From NCBI GenBank assembly GCA_010027825.1, contig RGUK01000031.1:1-14131 (forward strand): DNA of 14,131 nucleotides, written 5' to 3'. The notes under the pieces are model-generated. The model was not told the origin of the DNA. It saw only the letters and a list, made by a program, of their open reading frames with translations, and did not search any database. The stretch is from a bacterium. GTDB taxonomy: Bacteria > Dependentiae > Babeliae > Babeliales > RVW-14. The translations under genes were made by a program, and so were the position numbers. Numbering within the stretch: position 1 is the first letter of the stretch; every line of letters begins with the position of its first letter. This document shows, piece by piece, positions 6,234 through 14,131 of the stretch.

Positions 6234-6683
6234 ATGAAGTTATCAAGAAATGGGGTTATTATCATTGCCATTGCGCTCCTAGTCATAGGGCGCATCGTTT
6301 GGCATGCGTGGCAGGCAGATAGCGCCTTGCCGCATATTAACGCTGCCCCCGCTTCTGTTGTTGTTTCTCCGCCTCCTGCTGATGCTTATAACTATGACCG
6401 GATGCTCGCATTGATTGCCAAAGCCAATGAGGCCCGCATCGCGTACCGTGCGCACTATGCAGTGGTACATGAAGCTGCGGTTAAGCCCTTAGCAATCCAT
6501 GAACTTAAAGCCCTTCTTGAAGATGTTTATCGTGAGCGCGAACGCTTTGAGCGTTATAGTAAAAATGTGCGTGTGCGCTACAAAAGCCGCATCCCCCTGC
6601 GGCGTGCGCGCTCATTGGAGTATCACCTGCAGGTTTTGGACAAGGCAATTATGGACTTAGAGCGCATTCTAAGGCGTATTTAA
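6234..6683 (+). CDS. Small membrane-anchored hypothetical protein
   Basis: 149 aa, not recognised. The N-terminus has one hydrophobic segment at about 7-23 (VIIIAIALLVIG core) preceded by Lys/Arg, so it is probably a signal anchor with the rest on the outer face. A Pro/Ala/Val-rich linker follows at 33-50. Residues about 53-149 are predicted largely helical and highly charged, with Glu/Arg-rich stretches (VYRERERFERY, YHLQVLDKAIMDLERILRRI) suggesting a coiled coil. The C-terminal third is strongly basic. The ATG at 6234 is preceded by a weak GGGGAC-type ribosome site. The stop (6681-6683) overlaps that of the convergent gene by sharing TTAA. It could be a periplasmic structural or scaffold protein, but no function is supported. 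Confidence 0.75.
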   Translation: MKLSRNGVIIIAIALLVIGRIVWHAWQADSALPHINAAPASVVVSPPPADAYNYDRMLALIAKANEARIAYRAHYAVVHEAAVKPLAIHELKALLEDVYRERERFERYSKNVRVRYKSRIPLRRARSLEYHLQVLDKAIMDLERILRRI

Positions 6684-7279
6684 GCCTGCTGGGTAGGTGG
6701 CGTTTGGGCTCCATGATCTAAGTTCGGATGTATCAATGAGGAAATCCAGCCTTTTATGGAGGGCTTTACTTGCTCAAGATGGCTCCGGGCAGCGTTTTCC
6801 AATTGTGCTGCTTGGTCTATTTGGCGTACCAAGTATAAGGAGCTGGCTTCTGACAGCTCTTCAGCCAACCGTTCGTTTGCCCCGCTCAGGGCAACAAGAA
6901 TGCTTTCTCTTTGCAATGACTGAGATTTAACAGCTGCATAGGTAGGCATGTTCCAAACGCATTTCAGGAAGGCAAAAGCGCCGGCCTTCTGCTCCCATTC
7001 CTTGCGTATGTAGGCAGGGTTATTCCAGATGCCGTCTACCAGACCTGGATTTATCATGTTAGCGCCAATTACCAAACTGCTTACGCCGCTTGCTGTGCGC
7101 CATATGACGCGTGTGAGTGCCTGGAGCCTAACAGCAGGATGTTGCAGGCTAGCTGCTTTGCCGATGGTAACTAAAGAGCTGCGTCCAGCGGCTGAAAGCC
7201 TTAAGGGTCGTACGCAAACGCCCGCAGCTGGGTCGATAATTAAAAAGGGTAACAAAAGCACCAATAACAGTGTCTTCAT
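6680..7279 (-). CDS. Secreted hypothetical protein
   Basis: 199 aa, not recognised. Residues 1-20 form a clear signal peptide (Lys2, then a Leu-rich core), probably cut near P-A-A-G at 17-20. The mature part has a moderately hydrophobic centre (about 64-80, SGVSSLVIGANMINP) and a helical, Glu/Gln/Ala-rich section at 120-170 with heptad-like spacing. The tail is Pro/Gln-rich. Only Cys22 and Cys107 are present. The ATG (7277-7279) has GGGAGGT about 8 nt upstream, so the start is secure. It lies 110 bp after lon with a hairpin between, and converges on the 149-aa gene with overlapping stop codons. It has the same broad layout (signal peptide, central LV-x-G-x(3-4)-I-[S]-NP stretch, helical rest) as the secreted protein at 1-620, but the similarity is weak. 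Confidence 0.75.
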   Translation of the reverse strand: MKTLLLVLLLPFLIIDPAAGVCVRPLRLSAAGRSSLVTIGKAASLQHPAVRLQALTRVIWRTASGVSSLVIGANMINPGLVDGIWNNPAYIRKEWEQKAGAFAFLKCVWNMPTYAAVKSQSLQRESILVALSGANERLAEELSEASSLYLVRQIDQAAQLENAARSHLEQVKPSIKGWISSLIHPNLDHGAQTPPTQQA

Positions 7280-7312
7280 GATGGTAACCTCCCATTTACT
7301 TTCAGGCTAGTG

Positions 7313-7341
7313 TACGGGCCCTGGCTGTGCAAGGCCCCGTA
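7313..7341. repeat. GC-rich hairpin between lon and the 199-aa gene
   Basis: TACGGGCC (7313-7320) pairs with GGCCCCGTA (7333-7341), giving an 8-bp stem with one bulged base and a 12-nt loop. It lies about 50 nt after the lon stop. There is no T-run on the minus side, so it is at best a weak or rho-assisted terminator, or a 3'-end stabiliser of the lon mRNA. Confidence 0.4.
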
Positions 7342-7389
7342 TCACTTTCAAGTTGACAAGGCGACTACCTAAAAACGCCCAATAGCTGG

Positions 7390-9750
7390 TTATTTGGTGC
7401 CCTGTGGCATTAAGACGTGGTGCAGTACCTCTGCGACGTTTTCTACCAGTAAAATTTGCAGCCCTTCAAATACTTTATCCAGCCCGACCAGGTCTTTCTG
7501 GTTTGACTTTGGGATAATAACGTTTTTAAGGCCGTGTTGCTTGGCTGCAAGGATCTTTTCTTTTACCCCTCCAATAGGCAGTACTTCACCGCGTAAATTA
7601 AGTTCTCCTGTCATGGCAAAGTCGCCGTTGATAGCGCGCTTGGTATATGCTGAAAGGATTGATGAAAGCAAAGTGATGCCAGCAGAAGGGCCATCTTTGG
7701 GAATAGCGCCTGCTGGCAGGTGAATATGCAGGTCGAATTCGTTGAAGGCCTTTGGCTCAATGCCAAATAGCACAGCATGTGCTTTAGCGTAGGTCATTGC
7801 TGCCTGTGCCGATTCCTTCATGACGTCGCCTAGTTGGCCTGTCATGATCAGTTTGCCAGTACCAGGCATGAGAACCGCTTCCACTTGCAGAACATCGCCG
7901 CCGTATGGCGTCCAAGCCAAGCCGTTGGTAACACCAACTTTATGGCCAAGTCTGATATTTTCACCCGTTACCTTGGTTGGGCCAAGGTACTCATGCACGT
8001 TTTCAGGAGTGATGGTGATTTTGCTGTTGGTTTCAACCAAGGCGCGCGCATACTTTGAGCATAGCTTTTGGATGTTGCGTTCCAGGTCCCGTACGCCAGC
8101 TTCGCGGGTGTAGTTGTGGATGAGTACGCCCAAGGTGGCATCGGACAGGTCGAACCCTTTGTGTTCAAGGCCGGTATTCTTGATGGCTTTTGGCAGGAGG
8201 TGGGTTTTTGCTATCTGGACCTTTTCTTCGTGCGTGTAGCCAGAAATTTGGATGATTTCCATGCGGTCACGCAATGGACCAGGGATGGCGCCAAGGTCGT
8301 TTGCGGTTGCTATGAACATGACTTTGGAAAGGTCAAAGTGCACGCCCAGGTAATTATCGTAAAATTCATCGTTTTGCTCAGGGTCAAGCACCTCTAGCAA
8401 CGCTGCTGATGGGTCGCCCCGATTAGACATGCCGATTTTGTCGATCTCATCAATAACAATGACAGGATTGCAGCTGCCGGCTTTGCGGACAGCTTGGATG
8501 AATCTTCCTGGCATGGCGCCAACATAGGTGCGGCGGTGACCACGAATTTCTGATTCATCATACACGCCGCCCAAGGAAATTCTAAAGAACGTGCGACCTA
8601 AGCACTTTGCAATTGACTGGCCCAGCGAGGTTTTACCAACGCCAGGAGGGCCAAAGAGGCAGAGAATAGGGGTGTGACAATCTTGCTTGAGAAAGCGGAC
8701 GGAGAGGAAATCGAGAATTCTGTCTTTTATGTCGTCAAGGCCGTAGTGGTGCTCATTGAGGATGTTCTTTGCATGCTCCAAGCTGGTATTGTCCTTGGTG
8801 AAGTGCCCCCACGGCATAGCAACCATCCATTCAAGATAGTTGCGAATAACCGTTGCTTCCATCGAATCCGGCGGCGTTTTTTCTAGTCGGCGGACTTGGC
8901 GTTGCGCTTCTGCATGTGCTTCCGGTGTCATGGCAAGCTTGGCAACTTTGTCTTTCAGGTCGTCCATTTCTACGTCGCCTTCTTCTCCAAGCTCTTTTTG
9001 GATCGCTTTGAGCTGCTCACGCAAATAATATTCGCGCTGGGACTTGTTGATAGAATCACGGGCATTACTGCGAATACGTTCTTGCATGGAGTTAATTTCA
9101 AACTCGGAGTGCAAGAACTCGTAGATTCCCTCAAGCAGAAGGGCGACATTTTCTTTTTCAAGCAGTACTTGTGCTTGCGCCACGTTCAAATTCAAATGGG
9201 AAAGGATAAAGTCGGCAATACGGTCAGGGTCTTGGATCTGCGCTAGAATTGCCTGGAAATCTGGGCTAAACATGCGACCACTGCTGGCCATCCGTTCGAC
9301 GATGGCAAGCAAGTTCTTGATGTGCTTGTCAATGACATCCGCATCGCACATTTTAGCGATTTCAGGATCGATGACAGTGACGCGAGCTTGTAGCAGCTCT
9401 TGATCAGAGATTACTTCCTCCACCTGGGCTTTACACATGCCCTGAGTGAGCACCTTGATGCCGCCGTCGGGCAGGTGCATGATGCGCATGATGTTGCTTA
9501 CGGTTCCTACTTTGTACAGGTCGTGTATACCAATAGGGCCGTGATAATCAGCCGTTTGTTGACGAGCGGCTAAAAGTAGAATCTTTTTTGATCCTTGCAG
9601 CGCAGCCTCAACACCTTTGATTATTTTTTCGTCCAAAATGAGCAATGGAACGACCATGTGCGGAAAAACGACTACATCAATAGTTGGAATGATCGGTAAA
9701 ATGCTTGGTATATCGTTTTCAGTTGCATGGTCGCGATTATACAATGACAT
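7390..9750 (-). CDS. lon: ATP-dependent protease Lon (LonA type)
   Basis: 786 aa, the normal size for bacterial LonA. Order of domains: the N-terminal LON substrate-binding domain (about 15-215), a coiled-coil helical arm (about 215-310, including REYYLREQLKAIQKELGEE), AAA+ ATPase with Walker A GPPGVGKTS (367-375) and Walker B VIVIDEID (430-437), then the C-terminal Ser/Lys protease with Ser689 in PKDGPSAG and Lys730 in GGVKEK. It degrades misfolded and regulatory proteins in the cytoplasm. I chose the ATG at 9748-9750, because a strong GGGGAGGGG Shine-Dalgarno lies about 8 nt upstream and Lon homologues start here. The frame could extend 30 codons to 9840, but those residues are not Lon-like. 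I see no CIRCE element or heat-shock promoter. It is divergent from the LolD-like gene with a gap of 210 bp. Confidence 0.98.
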   Translation of the reverse strand: MSLYNRDHATENDIPSILPIIPTIDVVVFPHMVVPLLILDEKIIKGVEAALQGSKKILLLAARQQTADYHGPIGIHDLYKVGTVSNIMRIMHLPDGGIKVLTQGMCKAQVEEVISDQELLQARVTVIDPEIAKMCDADVIDKHIKNLLAIVERMASSGRMFSPDFQAILAQIQDPDRIADFILSHLNLNVAQAQVLLEKENVALLLEGIYEFLHSEFEINSMQERIRSNARDSINKSQREYYLREQLKAIQKELGEEGDVEMDDLKDKVAKLAMTPEAHAEAQRQVRRLEKTPPDSMEATVIRNYLEWMVAMPWGHFTKDNTSLEHAKNILNEHHYGLDDIKDRILDFLSVRFLKQDCHTPILCLFGPPGVGKTSLGQSIAKCLGRTFFRISLGGVYDESEIRGHRRTYVGAMPGRFIQAVRKAGSCNPVIVIDEIDKIGMSNRGDPSAALLEVLDPEQNDEFYDNYLGVHFDLSKVMFIATANDLGAIPGPLRDRMEIIQISGYTHEEKVQIAKTHLLPKAIKNTGLEHKGFDLSDATLGVLIHNYTREAGVRDLERNIQKLCSKYARALVETNSKITITPENVHEYLGPTKVTGENIRLGHKVGVTNGLAWTPYGGDVLQVEAVLMPGTGKLIMTGQLGDVMKESAQAAMTYAKAHAVLFGIEPKAFNEFDLHIHLPAGAIPKDGPSAGITLLSSILSAYTKRAINGDFAMTGELNLRGEVLPIGGVKEKILAAKQHGLKNVIIPKSNQKDLVGLDKVFEGLQILLVENVAEVLHHVLMPQGTK

Positions 9751-9909
9751 GGTCTCTACCCCTCCCCCTGAGTTTGCGCAGAATGTGTTGATTGCCCGCG
9801 TGTTATGCAGATAAAGTGCATGAGTGCGATATCTAAGCACAACCCGTGAGGTTGTCTGCGGTGTCCTGTGCTCATATTAGAAGATTTCGATTTTCAGTTG
9901 CAAGATTTC

Positions 9910-9938
9910 TTACCTTGTGCGAATGTAAGGCATACAAT
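9910..9938 (+). promoter_or_regulatory. Possible promoter of the LolD-like gene
   Basis: TACAAT (9933-9938, 5/6) lies 17 bp downstream of TTACCT (9910-9915, only 3/6). The start point would be near 9945, leaving a leader of about 16 nt. The -10 is good and the -35 is weak, so an activator or other sigma factor may be involved. Confidence 0.35.
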
Positions 9939-9960
9939 GCAGGATTACTGAAGGTGATGC

Positions 9961-10647
9961 ATGTTCAAACACTCACACAGTCTGGCCTTGCAAGCTGTTG
10001 CCAAATCTTATTTCGCGAATGGCAAGCAGCAAGCGGTGTTTTCCAATATTTCGTTTGCTTTTGAGCAGGGCAAAACGTACGCTATTCGGGGCGTCTCGGG
10101 CAGTGGCAAATCAACATTGCTTCACTTGCTGGGCGGCTTAGATGAGCCAACAAGCGGATCCGCTCTCTTGGACGGTCAGCCGCTTGGTCGCGTAAAAGGT
10201 TTAGCGCTGCGGCAGGCGATTGGTTTTGTTTTCCAGTTCCACTACCTGATTAACGAACTGCCCGTCATTGAAAACATCATGCTGCCTGGTTTAATTAGAG
10301 GAATCGCATCGGAAGTTTGCCGCGAGCGTGCCAGGGAATTATTAGGGCAGATTGGTTTGGAGGAAAAAGCTGCAGCCTATCCGACGCAGCTTTCTGGCGG
10401 ACAGCAGCAACGCGTTGCATTGGCGCGTGCGCTTTTTGACCGACCCCGCTTCTTACTTGCCGACGAGCCAACCGGCAACTTAGATGCTGGTAATGCCCAG
10501 AGCATGGTTGATCTGATCTTACAAGCAACGACTGCGTGGGGCATGGGGGTGGTACTGTGTTCCCACGATCAGGCTGTATACGAGCGCATGAGCCACGTGT
10601 TGCATCTTGAAAACGGCCGTCTTTTGCTTGAAAAAGCCCCGGATTGA
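9961..10647 (+). CDS. lolD: LolD-like ABC transporter ATP-binding protein
   Basis: 228 aa, a stand-alone nucleotide-binding subunit. Walker A GVSGSGKST is at 44-52, the Q-loop Gln at 92, signature LSGGQ at 144-148, Walker B FLLADEP at 164-170 followed by TGNLD, and the switch His at 202. The VFQFHYL-x-NELPVIENIMLP segment is typical of LolD, the ATPase that powers release of outer-membrane lipoproteins from the inner membrane by LolCE. MacB-type and FtsE-type ATPases are close relatives, so the exact partner is uncertain: no LolC/LolE or other permease gene is in the window. The ATG at 9961 has AAGG about 6 nt upstream; an earlier ATG at 9957 is in another frame. A 130-bp gap separates it from murJ, in which I see no clear terminator, so the two may be co-transcribed. 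Confidence 0.85.
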   Translation: MFKHSHSLALQAVAKSYFANGKQQAVFSNISFAFEQGKTYAIRGVSGSGKSTLLHLLGGLDEPTSGSALLDGQPLGRVKGLALRQAIGFVFQFHYLINELPVIENIMLPGLIRGIASEVCRERARELLGQIGLEEKAAAYPTQLSGGQQQRVALARALFDRPRFLLADEPTGNLDAGNAQSMVDLILQATTAWGMGVVLCSHDQAVYERMSHVLHLENGRLLLEKAPD

Positions 10648-10777
10648 TTTATGCTCCTTTCTCGCTCGTGCCCTGTTAGTGGCAACGAAGGTGTGTCTTC
10701 CTGTGCTGGTTAACGGTATAGAGTGGCAAGGCACATGTTTTGAGTGGTAATGATGGCATTAAAAGCAAGGACCCGCC

Positions 10778-12493
10778 ATGAGCCTTCAGTTAAGCAAACG
10801 ATCAATCCTGAAAAAAACCCTTCAGGTCAGCCTCCTCACTTTTCTCAGTCGCATTCTTGGGGTGATGCGCGAATTTTTAATGGTGCGATACTTTGGGGTT
10901 GGTGCAGTTTCTGATGCCTTTATTGCCGCTTTTCGCATCCCCAATTTTTTCAGACACGTTTTTGCAGAAGGTGCCTTGAGCGCCTCGTTTGTCCCTGTTA
11001 TTGTTAAAACAGTTAAGGAAAACAATAAGCGCGAAGCAAGCGGGTTAATGACCCTCTCATTTTTATTTTTTGAGGGCATTATCTTGCTCATGTATGTTGC
11101 GGTGCTGCTTAAAACTGAGTGGATTGTTAAATTGGTGGCGCCTGGTTTTTGCGCAGAGCAGGTGTCCTATGCGGTACCCTTCCTCCAGATTTTGTTTTCC
11201 TTTTTGCTTTTTATTTCCAGTTGTGCCTTGCTAGGTGGCGCGCTGCATGCGGTAAATCACTTTTTTGTTCCTGCGCTTGGAACGCCTCTCTGGAACGTTG
11301 TTTTTATAGGCGCACTAATTTTTTGCCTCTCATACAAATTGTCGCCGGTATATTTGTGCGGTGGGGTTATTCTGGGCGCCTTCATCCAGTTTCTGCTCCA
11401 TGTCTACATGTATTTTGCACAGGGATTTACGTTTGGCGTGATTGACGCTGGTTCTCGTGCTGCGTTCAAGGCTGTGCTGACTAAGTTTTTGCCCTGCCTT
11501 TTTGGTGTAAGCATTTTTGAGTTGAATCTGTTTATTAGTGGTAGCATCGCATCATTTCTGCCAAAAGGTTCAGTTTCGCTGCTCTACTACGGTTCTCGCT
11601 TCATGAATATTCCGCTGGGGATGTTTGCGGTGGCTCTTTCCAGCGTCTTGTTGCCTCATTTTTCTCGGTTGGTGTTGTATGCACCACGGCGCCTGAATTT
11701 TTATTTGCTTGAAGTTACCAAGCTCGTGAGTTGGATCATCTTGCCAGCAACCTTTTTTCTTATGTTTTCCTCCGAACAGCTCTTCAGCTTATTGTTGAGC
11801 GGCAAGGCTACCGCCCTCCAGATGCATGAGGGCGCTATAATTCTGATCTATTATGCTCTTGGATTGGGCTTTTTGTGCCTGAACAAGGTCTTGCTCAGCA
11901 TGTTTTATGCCATGAAAGATACCTGGTCAGCAACCAAAGCGTCTGCGATGTGCGCGACCGTTAATATTGTCTGCGATCTAGTAGGCATTTATTTCATGGG
12001 CGCGTATGGCATTGCCTTGGCAAATAGTATTTCTGCATTGGCTATGACAGTTGCGCTGCTTGTTGCGTTGCGTAAACATCGCATCAACTTTCATGTAGCT
12101 CCGTACTTGGTCTTTTTAGGCCGCTATTGCTTGCAGCTGTTTCTTGGGATTGCCTGTTTCTATACGCTGTTTGCCGGCGTACGACATTATTTGCATGCAC
12201 GGCGTATGATTTGGATACTTTCTGGCAGTGGCTTCTGGTGCTTTGCTTTGAGCATTGGGTTTTTCATGATGCTCATGCTCTACCTGACCAGATCTTTCTT
12301 CAGGGTGCATGTCTATTTTCTCAAAAAGCTGTATTTCCCCGGCCCTTTGTGTAACGATGCGGCTTCAGGCAGTTCGGCTTGCGCTATTTCGTGGGCAAGG
12401 CCCCCTTCAAGATTGAAAATCCGATCGCACCGTTTGAGGGTGCTAATGCGGTGGGCAATGATGAGTAATGTCTTGTCCGCAGCGGTTTCGTAA
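10778..12493 (+). CDS. murJ: Lipid II flippase MurJ with an abnormal antisense-derived C-terminus
   Basis: 571 aa. MurJ (MviN) flips lipid II across the inner membrane for peptidoglycan synthesis; it belongs to the MOP superfamily with 14 membrane segments. Diagnostic residues are SRILGVMRE (24-32), the DAFIAAFRIPNFFRHVFAEG stretch at 47-65 and SASFVP, equivalent to the conserved Asp and Arg-rich cavity of the family. The usual length is about 510 aa (E. coli 511). Here the family-like part ends near residue 512 and the frame continues about 60 codons through sequence antisense to the last 60 codons of the convergent ABC transporter. That tail is Arg/Ser/Ala-rich, without membrane character, and does not look like MurJ. 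The native stop has probably been lost. Start: ATG 10778-10780, GCAAGG about 7 nt upstream. Confidence 0.93.
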   Translation: MSLQLSKRSILKKTLQVSLLTFLSRILGVMREFLMVRYFGVGAVSDAFIAAFRIPNFFRHVFAEGALSASFVPVIVKTVKENNKREASGLMTLSFLFFEGIILLMYVAVLLKTEWIVKLVAPGFCAEQVSYAVPFLQILFSFLLFISSCALLGGALHAVNHFFVPALGTPLWNVVFIGALIFCLSYKLSPVYLCGGVILGAFIQFLLHVYMYFAQGFTFGVIDAGSRAAFKAVLTKFLPCLFGVSIFELNLFISGSIASFLPKGSVSLLYYGSRFMNIPLGMFAVALSSVLLPHFSRLVLYAPRRLNFYLLEVTKLVSWIILPATFFLMFSSEQLFSLLLSGKATALQMHEGAIILIYYALGLGFLCLNKVLLSMFYAMKDTWSATKASAMCATVNIVCDLVGIYFMGAYGIALANSISALAMTVALLVALRKHRINFHVAPYLVFLGRYCLQLFLGIACFYTLFAGVRHYLHARRMIWILSGSGFWCFALSIGFFMMLMLYLTRSFFRVHVYFLKKLYFPGPLCNDAASGSSACAISWARPPSRLKIRSHRLRVLMRWAMMSNVLSAAVS

Positions 12494-14076
12494 ATTTCTT
12501 GCATGATGTGTTCTTCATTTTCATGGTCCAGGGCGGAAGTTGCTTCGTCCAAAACAAGCACTGCTGGGTCGGCATAGAGCGCGCGTGCGATAGCGAGGCG
12601 TTGGCGCTGGCCTCCGCTGAGCTGAATGCCTCCTTCCCCAACGACCGCATCCAAGCCGCCACGTTCTTCTACGAAGCTAGCAAGGCGCGCCTTGCGCAAG
12701 GCTTCGTGTACGCGTTCTTTCTCAAGAGGCCTGCCGCATGCAACATTTTCTGCCACGGTGCCATCGAATAAGTACACCTGTTGCGGGATGTAGCCGACAT
12801 GGCAACGCCACGCGCGCATTGTTGCATCGGAGAGAGGGACTCCATCAATTGCTAGCGTTCCACTGGTGGGTTTAAGGACGCCAATCAAGATATCTAGCAG
12901 GGTGGTTTTACCAGCACCGCTAGCGCCCATAAACCCGATGCGCTCACCTCGGTGAATGGTTAACGAGATGTTGCTAAGGATGGGGCGTGTTGGATCATAA
13001 GCAAACGCGAGGTTGTCGGCAGCAATCGTGTGCCTAAAAGTGATGGGTGTGTGCCCAAGCTGTTCGGTTGGCTCGTGCAGGTACTGCATGAAAGGCACTA
13101 CAGCGTGCTTGTTGAAAATGACTTGGTTGTAGCTGGTTAGGATTTTTGTAATCGAAGGTAGAAAGCGATAGAAGGCCAGTGCATACATTGAGACTATTGG
13201 CAATACAAACTGAGCATTGTTGTAGCGCAAGAGCACGTAGATAATAACGCCAATTAGCACAAAAAAACCGATTGTCTCAAGCACAAAGCGGGGCAGGCTC
13301 TGCCAGACCTGACTGACATTGTTTGCTTGAGCAAAACCCAGGGCGCTTTGCTTGAAATGTTCGATGTGGTCGCGATTATAACTTAGCAGCTTGAGCAACT
13401 TGAAGTTACCGTAGCTCTGGTTAAAAATACTGTCACGCTCCAGGCTGCATTGATGTGCTCGCTTTCCGGCAGCTGTAATGCGACCAGAAAAGGTTTTGAT
13501 GATGAGCATAACTTTGATGCTCAGCAGGAGTGTGAGCACAAGGGTCATCTTCCAGTTGATATAAAAAAGCATCGCGTAGATCGCAACAATAGTGGCGGTT
13601 TCAGCAACGATCGACAGTGAGCCATTAATCACGTGGGTTATTTGCATGGAGGAGGCGTTGATTAAGTGCGCAAGGCTTGCGCTGTTTTTGGTTGCAAAGA
13701 CGTGGTAGGGCAGCTGTAAGAAATGACGAAAGGCTCGGTTTGCCAGGTCGTATTGGCGCATTTGAGCGAAGCGGTTGAGATGATAAATATGTGCAACATT
13801 GATTAGCGCACGCAAACCATAAAATACGATGAGGCATCCGCCGACTACGATTACAAAGATTGCTGGCTGTGTAAAGCCAAGGAGGCGATACCAGTAGGCG
13901 AAAAACCCATTCGTTTGGATGTAAGAAAAATTAGTTGCAACGCTGATAAAAAGCATGAGCGCTGAAACGCCTACAGTTTCTACCAGTGAAACGGCAGCAG
14001 AAGCTAGTAAAAGTAGGACTAGGTGCTGCTTATCTCGTGGCGTTAGCAGCGTGGTAAAGATATGGATTATGGACAT
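12313..14076 (-). CDS. ABC exporter, PglK/MsbA-type flippase (fused membrane and ATPase domains)
   Basis: 587 aa half-transporter that would work as a homodimer. Residues 1-320 hold the six-helix membrane domain. Residues 350-560 hold the ATPase: Walker A GASGAGKTT at 384-392, Q-loop in YIPQQVYLFDGTV (429-441, Gln432/433), signature LSGGQ at 486-490, Walker B VLVLDE at 506-511, and the switch His542 in IIAHR. The YIPQ-x-x-YLFDGT-x-x-EN segment resembles PglK/WlaB, which flips undecaprenyl-diphosphate-linked glycans, more than MsbA; other lipid or drug exporters cannot be ruled out. The ATG (14074-14076) has AAGGGAG about 8 nt upstream. Its TAG stop (12313-12315) lies inside the extended murJ frame, so the genes overlap tail to tail by 181 bp. 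Both being envelope flippases is suggestive but could be coincidence. Confidence 0.85.
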   Translation of the reverse strand: MSIIHIFTTLLTPRDKQHLVLLLLASAAVSLVETVGVSALMLFISVATNFSYIQTNGFFAYWYRLLGFTQPAIFVIVVGGCLIVFYGLRALINVAHIYHLNRFAQMRQYDLANRAFRHFLQLPYHVFATKNSASLAHLINASSMQITHVINGSLSIVAETATIVAIYAMLFYINWKMTLVLTLLLSIKVMLIIKTFSGRITAAGKRAHQCSLERDSIFNQSYGNFKLLKLLSYNRDHIEHFKQSALGFAQANNVSQVWQSLPRFVLETIGFFVLIGVIIYVLLRYNNAQFVLPIVSMYALAFYRFLPSITKILTSYNQVIFNKHAVVPFMQYLHEPTEQLGHTPITFRHTIAADNLAFAYDPTRPILSNISLTIHRGERIGFMGASGAGKTTLLDILIGVLKPTSGTLAIDGVPLSDATMRAWRCHVGYIPQQVYLFDGTVAENVACGRPLEKERVHEALRKARLASFVEERGGLDAVVGEGGIQLSGGQRQRLAIARALYADPAVLVLDEATSALDHENEEHIMQEIYETAADKTLLIIAHRISTLKRCDRIFNLEGGLAHEIAQAELPEAASLHKGPGKYSFLRK

Positions 14077-14131
14077 GCGCTGACTCCCTTTTCTCCACCA
14101 TACCGTGTGGGACTAAAATGGGAAGCCTTGA

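Noticed and set aside
8068..8397. Open frames on the plus strand opposite lon
   Set aside because: They lie across conserved Lon AAA+ sequence, lack ribosome sites and give no plausible protein.
9751..9840. N-terminal extension of Lon by 30 residues
   Set aside because: These residues are not Lon-like, and the strong Shine-Dalgarno is placed for the ATG at 9750.
9751..9960. Possible CIRCE or heat-shock promoter upstream of lon (GAGTGC...TAAGCAC-like bases near 9822-9840)
   Set aside because: The bases recall half of a CIRCE element, but the spacing and the second arm do not fit. I also found no sigma32-like -35/-10 pair.
10648..10777. Terminator or promoter between the LolD-like gene and murJ
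   Set aside because: I found no stem with a T-run and no hexamer pair with acceptable spacing in these 130 bases.

Overview
This looks like a chromosomal segment from a Gram-negative-type bacterium. LolD-like ATPase, MurJ and several Sec-type signal peptides imply an inner membrane, peptidoglycan and probably an outer membrane. All coding regions use the standard code, most have recognisable Shine-Dalgarno sequences, and intergenic gaps are short. An OPT-family peptide transporter, two unrecognised secreted proteins and a stand-alone CI/LexA-like regulator would fit an under-sampled, possibly host-associated lineage. Candidatus Dependentiae (TM6) is my best guess, but it rests on general impression rather than on a decisive marker.

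Layout, left to right. Positions 1-620 (minus) hold the 5' part of an unrecognised secreted protein that runs off the window, with its own promoter. Positions 710-3480 (minus) hold a ribosomal/translation operon, rpsF-rpsR-typA. It has a sigma70-like promoter, a leader with two mutually exclusive hairpins, and a clear intrinsic terminator after typA. Positions 3491-4186 (minus) encode an XRE-type regulator with an S24 (LexA/CI) fold whose cleavage site and Ser/Lys dyad appear lost; it has a near-consensus promoter and a leader of about 140 nt rich in inverted repeats. Positions 4393-6030 (minus) encode an OPT-family transporter. It is divergent from a 149-aa membrane-anchored small protein (6234-6683, plus), which converges on a 199-aa secreted protein (6680-7279, minus); the two share a TTAA stop. 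Positions 7390-9750 (minus) encode the Lon protease. Positions 9961-10647 (plus) encode a LolD-like ATPase, and 10778-12493 (plus) encode MurJ. MurJ runs 181 bp into the 3' end of a convergent PglK/MsbA-type ABC exporter (12313-14076, minus).

Functionally the window is mostly core biology: translation (bS6, bS18, TypA/BipA), protein quality control (Lon) and cell-envelope building (LolD, MurJ lipid II flippase, a lipid-linked-sugar or lipid ABC flippase). Added to this are nutrient uptake (OPT) and a few lineage-specific secreted or membrane proteins. The points most worth a second look are the rpsF leader and nearby palindromes, the degenerate S24 regulator next to it, and the MurJ C-terminus translated from antisense ABC-transporter sequence. 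No tRNA, rRNA, CRISPR array, insertion sequence or phage structural gene was seen, and no stretch over 300 bases lacks a gene.
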